Source: Porticoccus sp905181945 (GTDB lineage Bacteria; Pseudomonadota; Gammaproteobacteria; Pseudomonadales; Porticoccaceae). From it: 64,000 nucleotides of DNA. Numbering within the stretch: position 1 is the stretch's first letter; each line of letters opens with the position of its first letter. Both the position numbers and the translations under genes were made by a program. The notes under the pieces were generated by a model. The model saw only the letters and a list, made by a program, of their open reading frames with translations, did no database searches and was not told the origin of the DNA. This document shows positions 1-9,054 of the stretch, piece by piece. Location of the stretch: the NCBI RefSeq assembly GCF_047729555.1, contig NZ_CP159825.1, forward strand, positions 992,001-1,056,000, in the 5' to 3' direction.

Positions 1-756
1 AAAAATTCTGACGAACTTGACAAAATGCGTGTTGCTGGAAAACTTGCTGCAGAAGTCCTAGAGTTAATCGAGCCCTATATTATATCCGGCGTATCAACTG
101 AAGAGTTAAATCAAATCTGTCATAACCATATCGTGGATGTTCAGAAAGCTATACCTGCGCCTTTAAACTATAAAGGCTTTCCTAAATCTATATGCTCGTC
201 AGTTAACCACGTTGTTTGTCACGGTATACCTTCAGAAAACAAGCGCTTAAAAAATGGTGATATTGTCAATCTAGATATTACTGTTATTAAAGATGGGTAT
301 TTTGGAGATACAAGCAAGATGTTTTTTGTAGGAACCCCCACCAGTCATGCCAAACGACTAGTCAATATCTGCCAAGAAAGTCTTTATAAGGCCATAGAAA
401 TAGTAAAGCCGGGCGTTCGCCTTGGAGACATTGGTAATATCATTCAACAACATGCTGAAAGCAATTATTATAGCGTCGTAAGGGACTATTGTGGGCACGG
501 CATAGGCACAGAGTTTCATGAAGATCCCCAGGTGCTTCATTTTGGACGGCCTGACACAGGCTATGAGTTACAAGAGGGCATGACGTTCACGATAGAGCCT
601 ATGCTTAATGCCGGCAGACATCACACTAAACTAAAAAAAGATGGGTGGACAGTAGAGACTGTGGACGGCCGACTATCCGCTCAATGGGAGCACACTCTTG
701 CTGTTACTGCCAGTGGAGTTGAGGTTCTAACCGCCCGTAGTGAAGAAAATTTTTGA
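1..756 (+). CDS. map: Methionine aminopeptidase type I, 5' end outside window
   Basis: Removes the initiator methionine from nascent proteins in the cytosol. The frame is open from base 1 and the residues before the first in-window ATG (base 25) read like the usual lead-in to this family, so the gene almost certainly starts left of the window. The binuclear metal ligands are visible: two Asp in NLDITVIKDGYFGD, His in CGHGIGTEFHE, Glu in FTIEPML and Glu in QWEHTLAV. The stop codon TGA (754-756) overlaps the glnD start, so the two genes are translationally coupled, a neighbourhood known from Pseudomonas. Confidence 0.96.
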   Translation, partial: KNSDELDKMRVAGKLAAEVLELIEPYIISGVSTEELNQICHNHIVDVQKAIPAPLNYKGFPKSICSSVNHVVCHGIPSENKRLKNGDIVNLDITVIKDGYFGDTSKMFFVGTPTSHAKRLVNICQESLYKAIEIVKPGVRLGDIGNIIQQHAESNYYSVVRDYCGHGIGTEFHEDPQVLHFGRPDTGYELQEGMTFTIEPMLNAGRHHTKLKKDGWTVETVDGRLSAQWEHTLAVTASGVEVLTARSEENF

Positions 757-3494
757 TGACAAAACCAGCTACAATCTCTAAAAAATGTTTAATTCTTTTT
801 AACGAAGAGCAATTTTGTAGCGATTTATTAAAAAAAGATCATATTCAAGTATTCAAAAATGCTATCAGTCTAACCAATGAAAATCTTGACTTCAGATTTT
901 ATCAGGGAGAGCAAACCTCAGTATTAATTGCAGAAAAGACCTCCTTTATTGATCTAATTCTTCGACATGCATGGAATAAATTTGACTGGGATGAAAAAAT
1001 ATCGCTTGTAGCAGTAGGTGGCTATGGGCGCGGCGAACTTCACCCTCAATCAGATGTTGATCTGATGCTTTTAATTCGCTCTGGCAAACCAAGCCGTTAC
1101 CGAGAAGACATAGAAGGTTTTCTGGCGTTTCTATGGGATATTCAACTAAAGATCGGTCACAGTGTTCGCTCAATATCGGATTGCATTCAAGCCGCGAAAG
1201 ATGATATCACTATAGCAACCAACCTGATGGAAACGAGAACAATATGCGGTGAAGAAGGGCTTAGGCGGCTCATGGTAAGAAAGACAGGAGCCTCAAGGAT
1301 ATGGCCTCTCAAAATTTGGCCGTCAAATAAATTCTTTCAGGCTAAGCTGCTGGAACAAAATGAGCGTCACGAAAAACATGGCAATACTGAGTACAACCTA
1401 GAGCCGAATATCAAAGAAGCTCCGGGAGGGCTGAGAGATATTCAAATGATCAATTGGGTTGCCAAGCGTCACTTCAATGTTGACTCTTTAGAAGAATTGA
1501 TTGGCGATGATTTTATTACCTCGGAAGAATATCTTCGACTTAAGCGAGATGAGGCTTTTCTTTGGAAAGTGCGTTACTGTTTACACTTAACAGCAGAAAG
1601 GCCAGAAGAGCGCTTGCTATTTGATCATCAACGCAAAATTGCAAAAATTTTTAACTATGAGGATGGTGAAAAACGACTAGGTGTCGAGCAATTTATGCAA
1701 CACTACTACCAAGTAGTGTTATCTATTCGCGAACTAAATGACGTTCTTCTTCAATATCTTGATGAAGTAATTATTCGCAAAGATAGGGCCAAGGAAAACT
1801 ATTTACTAAATGAGCGCTTTATCGTGAGGAATCAACACATTGAAACTACTAGCGATCATGTTTTTGCCAAGCACCCATCAGCACTTCTTGAAATTTTCTG
1901 TCTGCTAGGCGAAAACAAAAATATCCTAGGTATTCGTGCTGCTACAATTCGTGAAATTCGCCAGTATCGCAAATTAATCGATCAGCCATTCCGTAACTCA
2001 TCAGCCCACAAAGCGCTGTTTTTGCGCTTATTGCGATCGCCTCATAGTATGACCACTCAGCTTCAACGTATGACTAGATATGGCATACTGGGAAGGTATT
2101 TGCCTGAATTTGGGAAAATTATCGGGCAAACGCAGCATGACCTCTTCCATCAATACCCTGTAGACGCTCACACACTTCAGTTAATTAAAAATATGCGTAC
2201 TTTTGACAAGCCGGAGGTGGCTCATAATTTCCCAATGACTTCCCATGTGTACAAGCAACTACCAAAACCTGAGCTAGCGTTTATTGCTGGACTCTATCAC
2301 GATATGGGCAAAGGTCGAGGGGGTGATCATTCTGTTTTAGGCGCAGTGGACGCTGCTAATTTTTGTAAGCGTCACGGTCTTTCAGAAGAAGAAGTCAAGT
2401 TGGTCTCATGGCTGGTGGAAAATCACCTATTGATGTCTAGTACATCTCAGCGATCTGATATTTCTGACCCGGATATTATTCATAAATTTGCTAAAGTAAT
2501 TGGCACTCAGGTTCGATTAAACTATCTGCTTGTGCTTACCGTGGCTGACATAATTGCCACCAATCCAGCACTATGGAATAGCTGGAAAGCATCTCTTATG
2601 GCCCAATTATACACTGAGACGAAAAAAGCCTTAAGTCGAGGGCTTGAAAATCCAGTGAGCCGAGAGAGTTGGGTGCTAAACACCAAAACTGCTGCTATAA
2701 AAGAGATGGCTAAAGATAACGTCAATAGTGAAATTGTCAAAAAAATATGGGGCGATCTTGATGGCGAGTTCTTTCTTAAAGAGAGCGCGGATGATATTGC
2801 TAGATACACCGTAGCGATCTCAAAGAAAGAAGATATAGCAATCCCGGTCATCTTAATAAAAGACAAAGGAGTAGAGGCTCCTGTTGCTACACAGATATTC
2901 ATACATACTAACGGCCTGTATAACGTATTTCCTATAACCGCAGCCACGCTTGACAAGCTGCAATTAAGAATTTTGGATGCCAGCTTACATAGAGATACAA
3001 AAGAAAACACTTTTGATATTTTTTATGTCCTTAATGAATCAGGCAAACCATTTGGAGGTCAGACTAAGGTCATCGCACAGATTGAGGCGGCGCTAAAAAA
3101 AGCATTCCAAAACACCAACCAATCTGTTGTAGATGTGCAACGAAGAATTCCATCAACTCTTAAGCAATTTAGCATGGCCACTATTGTAAATATCAGCAAT
3201 GATATCGACAAAATGAGCACAATGCTTGAGGTCATTACACCAGATAGGCCTGGCCTGCTAATGCATTTGGGTCAGATTTTCATGAAATTCAACTTACGAC
3301 TACTTAGCGCAAAAATCTCAACCCTAGGAGAGCGGGTTGAAGACATTTTTCATCTGGTAGACATGGGCTATCAACCCTTAAGTGATCCCCTTTTATGCGC
3401 GCAGATAAAAGAGACTGTTTGTTACGAACTTGATGCTCGAGTAATGGAGCAAATAGAGGGCGCACCACTTCAAAAGATGAATCTTTGGGAATAA
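756..3494 (+). CDS. glnD: [Protein-PII] uridylyltransferase / uridylyl-removing enzyme
   Basis: Nitrogen sensor that uridylylates PII proteins when glutamine is low and removes UMP when it is high. About 912 residues, normal family length. Domains in order: nucleotidyltransferase with GGYGRGEL...SDVDLM near residues 87-104; HD hydrolase domain with LYHDMGKGRGGDH near 513; two C-terminal ACT domains (roughly 710-790 and 820-895, the latter with EVITPDRPGLL) that bind glutamine. I chose the ATG at 756, overlapping the map stop, over an in-frame TTG at 753. No PII or glutamine synthetase gene lies nearby. Confidence 0.97.
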   Translation: MTKPATISKKCLILFNEEQFCSDLLKKDHIQVFKNAISLTNENLDFRFYQGEQTSVLIAEKTSFIDLILRHAWNKFDWDEKISLVAVGGYGRGELHPQSDVDLMLLIRSGKPSRYREDIEGFLAFLWDIQLKIGHSVRSISDCIQAAKDDITIATNLMETRTICGEEGLRRLMVRKTGASRIWPLKIWPSNKFFQAKLLEQNERHEKHGNTEYNLEPNIKEAPGGLRDIQMINWVAKRHFNVDSLEELIGDDFITSEEYLRLKRDEAFLWKVRYCLHLTAERPEERLLFDHQRKIAKIFNYEDGEKRLGVEQFMQHYYQVVLSIRELNDVLLQYLDEVIIRKDRAKENYLLNERFIVRNQHIETTSDHVFAKHPSALLEIFCLLGENKNILGIRAATIREIRQYRKLIDQPFRNSSAHKALFLRLLRSPHSMTTQLQRMTRYGILGRYLPEFGKIIGQTQHDLFHQYPVDAHTLQLIKNMRTFDKPEVAHNFPMTSHVYKQLPKPELAFIAGLYHDMGKGRGGDHSVLGAVDAANFCKRHGLSEEEVKLVSWLVENHLLMSSTSQRSDISDPDIIHKFAKVIGTQVRLNYLLVLTVADIIATNPALWNSWKASLMAQLYTETKKALSRGLENPVSRESWVLNTKTAAIKEMAKDNVNSEIVKKIWGDLDGEFFLKESADDIARYTVAISKKEDIAIPVILIKDKGVEAPVATQIFIHTNGLYNVFPITAATLDKLQLRILDASLHRDTKENTFDIFYVLNESGKPFGGQTKVIAQIEAALKKAFQNTNQSVVDVQRRIPSTLKQFSMATIVNISNDIDKMSTMLEVITPDRPGLLMHLGQIFMKFNLRLLSAKISTLGERVEDIFHLVDMGYQPLSDPLLCAQIKETVCYELDARVMEQIEGAPLQKMNLWE

Positions 3495-3583
3495 AAAATT
3501 CAATAACAAACTAAGAGTGATAGAAACTACTAAGCTATTTTGGAAAAATCAACCACCAACCATCAACTTACGATACAACAACA

Positions 3584-4789
3584 ATGAATAGAGACCTTGA
3601 TAAACTTCACCAGTATCCTTTTGAACGGCTATCATCACTGCTTTCTGAGATTGTACCACCAAAAGAATTGGCTCATATATCACTGTCAGTCGGAGAACCA
3701 AAGCACTCACCACCCAGCTTTGTTGAAGAAACAATTGCAGCCTCAATGCATAAATTATCAATGTATCCAAGTACAAAAGGAGCTCTGGAGTTCAGGCAAG
3801 TAATTTCAGATTGGTTAAAAAATCGATTTATATTAAAAGACATAGATGCAAACACACAGGTATTGCCAGCAAATGGAACCCGAGAGGCTCTTTTTGCCTT
3901 TGCTCAAGCCACTATTGATAGAGAAAATCATCCACTTATCCTAATCCCTAATCCTTTTTATCAAATCTATGAGGGGGCCGCACTCCTTTCTGGGGCAAGA
4001 TTGCATTTTCTTAACTGTAACGAGGCAACAGGGTTTTTGACAGATTTTAGTTCTGTCACAGCTGAAGTCTGGGATGCGTGTCAACTAATCTATATCTGTT
4101 CACCCGGAAACCCTAGTGGTGCAGTGCTTGGCATGACTGCTCTGCAAGAATTAATTAACCTTGCTGATCGACATAATTTTATTATCGCAAGCGATGAATG
4201 CTACTCAGAAATATACTATAACGAAAATAATCCACCTACTGGCTTGCTAGAAGCTTGCGCCAAAATGCAACGCAATGATTACGCTCGTTGCATCGTTTTT
4301 CACAGCCTCTCAAAACGCTCTAATCTGCCCGGGCTAAGATCTGGATTTATTGCAGGAGACGCAAATATTATTGCATCGTTTTTGCGCTACCGGACATATC
4401 ACGGATGCGCTATGTCTCTTATCACTCAATCAGCCAGCATCGCTGCTTGGAGCGACGAAGTGCATGTAAAAAAGAACCGAGAGAAATATCGCCAAAAATT
4501 CCAAATCTTTCAACAGATTTTAGGGGATTCTTTGCCATTAAACATACCGGATGCAGGATTTTATCTTTGGGTCAACATTCTTCCTGCAGGAGTAGGTAAT
4601 GATGAAATTTTTTCTAGGGAATTATTTTCTCAGCAAAACGTCACCGTATTACCTGGTCGTTATCTTGGGAGGCTCTCAAATAACAGCAACCCTGGAGAAA
4701 ATTACGTAAGAATGGCCTTGGTGGCCACTGTAGAAGAGTGCCGAGAAGCGGCAGAAAGAATCAAACAACTTATTGCATCTTCCAGTTAA
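3584..4789 (+). CDS. dapC: Succinyldiaminopimelate aminotransferase
   Basis: PLP-dependent fold type I aminotransferase, 401 residues. It makes N-succinyl-L,L-diaminopimelate in the succinylase branch of lysine and peptidoglycan precursor synthesis. The PLP lysine is in FHSLSKRSNLPGLRSGF; substrate and cofactor motifs NPFYQIYEGAA and SPGNPSGAVLG are present. The assignment to dapC rather than a general aspartate aminotransferase rests on length, on glnD immediately upstream (as in Pseudomonas), and on dapD and dapE downstream on the same strand. It is separated from glnD by 89 bp with no clear terminator. Confidence 0.9.
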   Translation: MNRDLDKLHQYPFERLSSLLSEIVPPKELAHISLSVGEPKHSPPSFVEETIAASMHKLSMYPSTKGALEFRQVISDWLKNRFILKDIDANTQVLPANGTREALFAFAQATIDRENHPLILIPNPFYQIYEGAALLSGARLHFLNCNEATGFLTDFSSVTAEVWDACQLIYICSPGNPSGAVLGMTALQELINLADRHNFIIASDECYSEIYYNENNPPTGLLEACAKMQRNDYARCIVFHSLSKRSNLPGLRSGFIAGDANIIASFLRYRTYHGCAMSLITQSASIAAWSDEVHVKKNREKYRQKFQIFQQILGDSLPLNIPDAGFYLWVNILPAGVGNDEIFSRELFSQQNVTVLPGRYLGRLSNNSNPGENYVRMALVATVEECREAAERIKQLIASSS

Positions 4790-4797
4790 ACTAAACC

Positions 4798-5451
4798 ATG
4801 CTAAAAAAACAAAGGGCAAGCTATGTCCTCCATAGACTGAATGAACTCTACCCCTCTCCACCCGTACCTCTAATACACAAGGATACTTATACTTTACTTA
4901 TTGCAGTTCTGCTGTCTGCACAATGTACCGATTCTCGAGTTAACCAAATTACCCCTGCATTATTCAAGAAAGCGGACAATCCAATGGGCATGTCCACCCT
5001 GCCAATAAAAGACATATACGACATCATTCGTCCCTGCGGTCTAGCTCCACAAAAATCTAAAGCTATTTCTGGACTGTCAAGTATCCTCGTTGAGAAGTTT
5101 AATGGCGCAGTACCAGAAGACATTACAGCGCTTGAAAGTCTACCTGGAGTTGGCCACAAGACAGCTAGCGTTGTTATCTCGCAAGGTTTTGGTCATCCTG
5201 CATTTGCAGTTGATACTCATATTCATCGTTTGGCTCAGAGATGGGGTTTCACCAATGGGAAAAGTGTTACCCAAACAGAGAAAGATTTAAAATTTTTATT
5301 CCCCAAAAAAAGTTGGAGCGCCCTTCATCTGCAATTTATTTATTTTGGTCGTGAATTTTGTTCCGCTTGGAGCTGCGACGGCACAATTTGTGAAATCTGT
5401 ACAACTTTATATCCAAACAGAAAAAAGCCTTTGAGGACCAAAAAATCCTGA
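4798..5451 (+). CDS. nth: Endonuclease III-like DNA glycosylase with atypical cysteine pattern
   Basis: Base-excision repair glycosylase/AP lyase for oxidised pyrimidines, 217 residues. The helix-hairpin-helix motif LPGVGHKTA (115-123) contains catalytic Lys121, and the VDTH motif supplies Asp139. The usual C-terminal iron-sulfur ligands (C-X6-C-X2-C-X5-C) are not seen: cysteines are at 188, 193, 198 and 201, with none in the 16 residues after 201. The cluster must therefore be ligated differently or be absent. The gene starts 8 bp after dapC and is probably co-transcribed, though functionally unrelated to lysine synthesis. In contrast, MutY in this window (40.5 kb) has the canonical motif. 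Confidence 0.9.
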   Translation: MLKKQRASYVLHRLNELYPSPPVPLIHKDTYTLLIAVLLSAQCTDSRVNQITPALFKKADNPMGMSTLPIKDIYDIIRPCGLAPQKSKAISGLSSILVEKFNGAVPEDITALESLPGVGHKTASVVISQGFGHPAFAVDTHIHRLAQRWGFTNGKSVTQTEKDLKFLFPKKSWSALHLQFIYFGREFCSAWSCDGTICEICTTLYPNRKKPLRTKKS

Positions 5452-5602
5452 TATTGCAATCGCCCCCAACTCCTCCTGACTTTTTAATTACAGTTTTCAT
5501 TTTTTAATTAAAAAAAATTAGGTATATTTTTTGGTAACTACCGCACTATCCCTCTATAATTTCAGATGAAAAAAAATTCTATCACTATGTTTTGATAAAA
5601 AT

Positions 5603-5962
5603 ATGAACAAAATTACGATGTATGGCATAAAAAACTGCGACACGATACGTAAAGCGACTAAATGGCTCAATCAAAACAACATACATCACCAGTTTCATGA
5701 CTTGCGAACCGATACGCTGACCAGGGTTATGCTAGAAAAATGGGTGCTTGCGGTTGGCTATGAAGTTATTCTTAATAAAAGAGGAACCACATGGAGAAAG
5801 CTTCCTATGGAAACTCAAAAAAAAGTTTCTGGGCTCAACATCATACAAATACTGCTGGAGCAACCGACAATGATTAAGAGGCCTATATTAGATGTAGATG
5901 GCTCTATCCATGTTGGATTTACATTAGGTCAGTACAAGGCAATTTTTGCTCACCAATCTTAA
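5603..5962 (+). CDS. ArsC/Spx-family thioredoxin-fold protein (YffB-like)
   Basis: 119 residues with the ArsC/Spx fold start ITMYGIKNCDTIRKATKWL. It has one N-terminal cysteine (GIKNCDT) rather than a CXXC pair, and the family motif NKRGTTWRKL in the middle. Members are annotated as arsenate reductase-like or Spx/MgsR-like; this branch (YffB type) is thought to be a glutathione-dependent thiol reductase, but its substrate is unknown. It lies between nth and dapD, as the homologous gene lies beside dapD in Pseudomonas. The 150-bp gap before it is very AT-rich and could hold a promoter. I would not assign an arsenic role. Confidence 0.88.
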   Translation: MNKITMYGIKNCDTIRKATKWLNQNNIHHQFHDLRTDTLTRVMLEKWVLAVGYEVILNKRGTTWRKLPMETQKKVSGLNIIQILLEQPTMIKRPILDVDGSIHVGFTLGQYKAIFAHQS

Positions 5963-6001
5963 CGTAGTTTATTTAATAATTTTCATTCGGGAAGTATAAA
6001 A

Positions 6002-7036
6002 ATGACAACAATCTTTAGCTTTGGCTTGGGTATTGGTACTCAAAATAAAAGTACTGCATGGCTGGAAGTCTTTTACCCAGAACCCCAATTAAACCCTGAC
6101 GAATCTTTGGTGAAAATACTAAAAAAAACACTAGGGTACGCTGGTGGAAACCATGCTATACCCTTAAATAAGGCTCTGCTAGAGAAGCTTTCTAATGCAT
6201 TTCTAGACACAAACAAATCTAATCTTGCCTCAATTGTAAACCAACTAAAAAATACTGAGAGGCCAGTCATAGCAACCATATTAGAAACTGACAGTCCTGT
6301 GGTTTCGGTGCCAGAGGGATATCTAAAGCTTCACCTTCTTTCACACAGGCTTGTCAAACCAAACAATATAAACCTTATTGGAATATTTGGGGTCCTTCCA
6401 AATGTTGCATGGACGAATGAGGGTGCTATCGATGTTAACGAACTTGCCGAACGCCAGCTGGCCTCTCGTCTGAGAAGTTCCAATTTATCAGTTACAAGTA
6501 TAGATAAATTTCCCAAGATGGTTGATTACATAGTGCCATCAGGAGTCCGAATTGCTGATACAGCAAGAGTTCGCTTAGGGGCTTATATTGGGGAAGGAAC
6601 CACTATTATGCATGAGGGTTTTGTAAACTTTAATGCTGGAACGGAAAATACAAGCATGATTGAAGGACGCATCTCACAGGGGGTGTTTGTAAAAAAAGGC
6701 TCTGACTTAGGTGGCGGGAGCTCAACCATGGGCACCCTATCGGGCGGCGGACAAATTGTTATCACTATAGGGAGTCAATGTCTGTTAGGCGCTAATTCTG
6801 GGCTAGGTATCCCTTTAGGAGACCGCTGCACTATTGAAGCAGGCCTATACATCACCGCGGGTACAAAAGTTAGCCTGCTGGATGATTGTGCGAAGCTTGT
6901 GACTCAAACCAAGGCTCGCAACTTGGCTGGTAAAAATGATCTTCTGTTTAGACGTAATTCCGAAACAGGTGCAGTCGAATGTCTAACCAATCATTCAGCT
7001 GTAGAATTAAACGAAGTTTTGCATTCTTCAAACTAA
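6002..7036 (+). CDS. dapD: Tetrahydrodipicolinate N-succinyltransferase
   Basis: Transfers succinyl from succinyl-CoA to tetrahydrodipicolinate, the step before DapC. The 344-residue length matches the long Pseudomonas-type DapD rather than the roughly 274-residue E. coli form. The C-terminal half has left-handed beta-helix hexapeptide character (GAYIGEGTTIMHEGFVNFNA, then a Gly-rich stretch SDLGGGSSTMGTLSGGG, then LLGANSGLGIPLGD). It lies 11 bp before dapE with no terminator between them, so dapD-dapE are almost certainly one transcript. Confidence 0.95.
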   Translation: MTTIFSFGLGIGTQNKSTAWLEVFYPEPQLNPDESLVKILKKTLGYAGGNHAIPLNKALLEKLSNAFLDTNKSNLASIVNQLKNTERPVIATILETDSPVVSVPEGYLKLHLLSHRLVKPNNINLIGIFGVLPNVAWTNEGAIDVNELAERQLASRLRSSNLSVTSIDKFPKMVDYIVPSGVRIADTARVRLGAYIGEGTTIMHEGFVNFNAGTENTSMIEGRISQGVFVKKGSDLGGGSSTMGTLSGGGQIVITIGSQCLLGANSGLGIPLGDRCTIEAGLYITAGTKVSLLDDCAKLVTQTKARNLAGKNDLLFRRNSETGAVECLTNHSAVELNEVLHSSN

Positions 7037-7047
7037 AGGCCAAATAC

Positions 7048-8196
7048 ATGGATACCGCTCTACCAGAACTTTCCACAACACTGCAATTGGCTTACGAATT
7101 AATAAAGTGTGAATCTATCACACCTAATGACGCTGGGTGCCAAGACCTAATGATTGGTCGCCTTAAATCTGCCGGCTTCAGTATCCAGAACCTCCCTAGC
7201 GGCGATGTAAAAAACTTCTGGGCAGTGCATGGAGCAACGGGACCCACATTTTGTTTTGCTGGTCATACAGATGTCGTTCCAATCGGTGATGTGAAAAGCT
7301 GGGTTCGCCCTCCATTTGAACCTCTAATAGAAGGGGACCTGCTTTATGGGCGAGGTACTGCCGACATGAAGGGTTCTCTAGCAGCAATGGTCACTGCGGC
7401 AGAAAGGTTTGTGTTAACTTATCCGGATCATCCAGGAAAAATTGCTTTTCTTATCACTAGCGATGAAGAGGGGCCAGCCACAGATGGAACAATAAAAGTC
7501 ATTGAGTGGCTACAGCAATCTAACCAAATTCCTGAATGGTGCTTGGTCGGCGAACCCTCAAGCACGAAAATCGTTGGCGATGTGATCAAAAACGGTCGCA
7601 GGGGGTCATTGGGGGCAGAGCTGACTGTCAAAGGTATTCAGGGGCATGTTGCATATCCCCAGTTAGCGGACAACCCCATTCATAACATTTCACCAGCGTT
7701 GTCTGACCTAGTGGCTGAATGCTGGGATAAAGGAAACGAATTTTTTCCGGCTACAAGTTTTCAAATATCTAATATTCAAAGTGGCACAGGAGCCACCAAT
7801 GTGATCCCAGAAAAAGCTAAAGTATTGTTTAATTTTCGGTATTCGACTGAGATTACAGAAAAAGAAATTAAAGCCCGGACAGAAGAAATCTTAGATAAAC
7901 ACAATCTCAACTATAAAATCTCATGGGTGTTGAGCGGAAAACCATTCCTTACCTCCAAGGGCTCTCTGGTAGAATCAACAGTAGAAAGTATTTTAGAGGT
8001 GGCTGGTATAAAAACTCAATTATCGACTGCAGGGGGTACATCGGATGGTCGCTTCATTGCACCCCATGGAAGCCAAGTTGTTGAGTTGGGGCCAATCAAT
8101 GCCACCATCCATCAGCTTAACGAATGTACGAGCGTTAAGGGTCTTGACTGCCTGAGTGAAATCTATCAAAGAATCCTTGAAAAACTACTTATCTAG
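7048..8196 (+). CDS. dapE: Succinyl-diaminopimelate desuccinylase
   Basis: Zinc-dependent M20 hydrolase that releases L,L-diaminopimelate and succinate. An open frame begins at 6979 inside dapD, but the ATG at 7048, preceded by AAAGGC, gives the normal start MDTALPELSTTLQLAYELIK and about 382 residues. Metal and catalytic motifs are visible: FAGHTDVVP, GRGTADMKGSLAA, SDEEGPA with the catalytic Glu, the dimerisation-domain stretch VKGIQGHVAYP, and TAGGTSDGRF near the end. Its 3' end converges on rsmJ with 33 bp between stop codons. Confidence 0.95.
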   Translation: MDTALPELSTTLQLAYELIKCESITPNDAGCQDLMIGRLKSAGFSIQNLPSGDVKNFWAVHGATGPTFCFAGHTDVVPIGDVKSWVRPPFEPLIEGDLLYGRGTADMKGSLAAMVTAAERFVLTYPDHPGKIAFLITSDEEGPATDGTIKVIEWLQQSNQIPEWCLVGEPSSTKIVGDVIKNGRRGSLGAELTVKGIQGHVAYPQLADNPIHNISPALSDLVAECWDKGNEFFPATSFQISNIQSGTGATNVIPEKAKVLFNFRYSTEITEKEIKARTEEILDKHNLNYKISWVLSGKPFLTSKGSLVESTVESILEVAGIKTQLSTAGGTSDGRFIAPHGSQVVELGPINATIHQLNECTSVKGLDCLSEIYQRILEKLLI

Positions 8197-8229
8197 AACC
8201 AAAAATCAGTCGCTTAAAATCGGTATTTT

Positions 8230-9054
8230 TCAACTAGGTAATTTTTTTAGCGGGTAAATATCAAATCTAGTTGATTTTCCTTTCAGAGAATACCCGGGTT
8301 GTTGATTCGCCAAAAATGGTGCATGGGCTGATCTTTTCACTACAACACGGTATCTTGCCTTTTCTTTTGCCAAAGCAAGGAGGCTGGATCCATCATCATC
8401 TGACCCCAGCAACTGGTGCAGTAGTTGCATTTCTTTTTTTACTTTGCTTGATTTTTCTCTACATGGAAACATAGGATCAAGATAAAAAACATCAGGCCTC
8501 GATGTTTCTTCGAGACCCCTTAGGTAAAAATCCGCATCTCCATGCACCAGAGAAATACGTTTCAATATTTTCTCCAAATCAGTCCCTGTATCCGTTACCT
8601 CGCTTCTTGCCCTAGCAAGCCCATCATGAAGCAGAGCCGAGACTACCGGATTTCGCTCAATCATTAACATTTTTACCCCCAATGAGGCTAAAACAAAGCC
8701 GTCACCGCCTAAGCCAGCAGTTAGGTCTACCACAAACGGTTTATATCCACCATTTGATACTCCTACAGCTTTTGCGATATCTTGATTTTTTCCTCCCCCA
8801 TACAAACGACGGTGATTTGCTGTGCCGTTAATAAAATCACAACGTACAGGTCCGGGAGAGTTTTTACCTAACCCCTGTATAGCTAAACCAAGGTGGCTTA
8901 GGACCAGAATCGTCCCATCCTTCATCTTATCAATTTTTTTGTATTCTAAGACAGGTAAACTAAGATCTGCAGCAATTACACAAGCTGAAGATTCGAGTCC
9001 ATCCAAAAATGTTACGCACAAGGGCATGCAACTTTTATTCATAAAATAGTTCAT
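8230..9054 (-). CDS. rsmJ: 16S rRNA (guanine1516-N2)-methyltransferase
   Basis: SAM-dependent methyltransferase acting on 16S rRNA of the small subunit, 274 residues. Signature stretches are VVDLTAGLGGDGFVLASLG (SAM-binding Gly loop), MLMIERNP, and FYLDPMFPCREKSSKVKKEM with the DPMFP motif typical of RsmJ/YhiQ. The ATG at 9054 has no strong ribosome-binding site; an ATG four codons downstream is an alternative. Upstream lies the 524-bp gap with DnaA boxes, so its promoter must sit at the left edge of that gap. Confidence 0.92.
   Translation of the reverse strand: MNYFMNKSCMPLCVTFLDGLESSACVIAADLSLPVLEYKKIDKMKDGTILVLSHLGLAIQGLGKNSPGPVRCDFINGTANHRRLYGGGKNQDIAKAVGVSNGGYKPFVVDLTAGLGGDGFVLASLGVKMLMIERNPVVSALLHDGLARARSEVTDTGTDLEKILKRISLVHGDADFYLRGLEETSRPDVFYLDPMFPCREKSSKVKKEMQLLHQLLGSDDDGSSLLALAKEKARYRVVVKRSAHAPFLANQQPGYSLKGKSTRFDIYPLKKLPS

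Noticed and set aside
2522..3010. 162-codon antisense frame within glnD
   Set aside because: Strong sense gene on the other strand; apparent hydrophobicity is what antisense of a soluble protein often gives.
5452..5602. AT-rich palindromic stretch (TTTTTTAATTAAAAAA) as a terminator
   Set aside because: No GC-containing stem; it is more likely part of an AT-rich promoter region.
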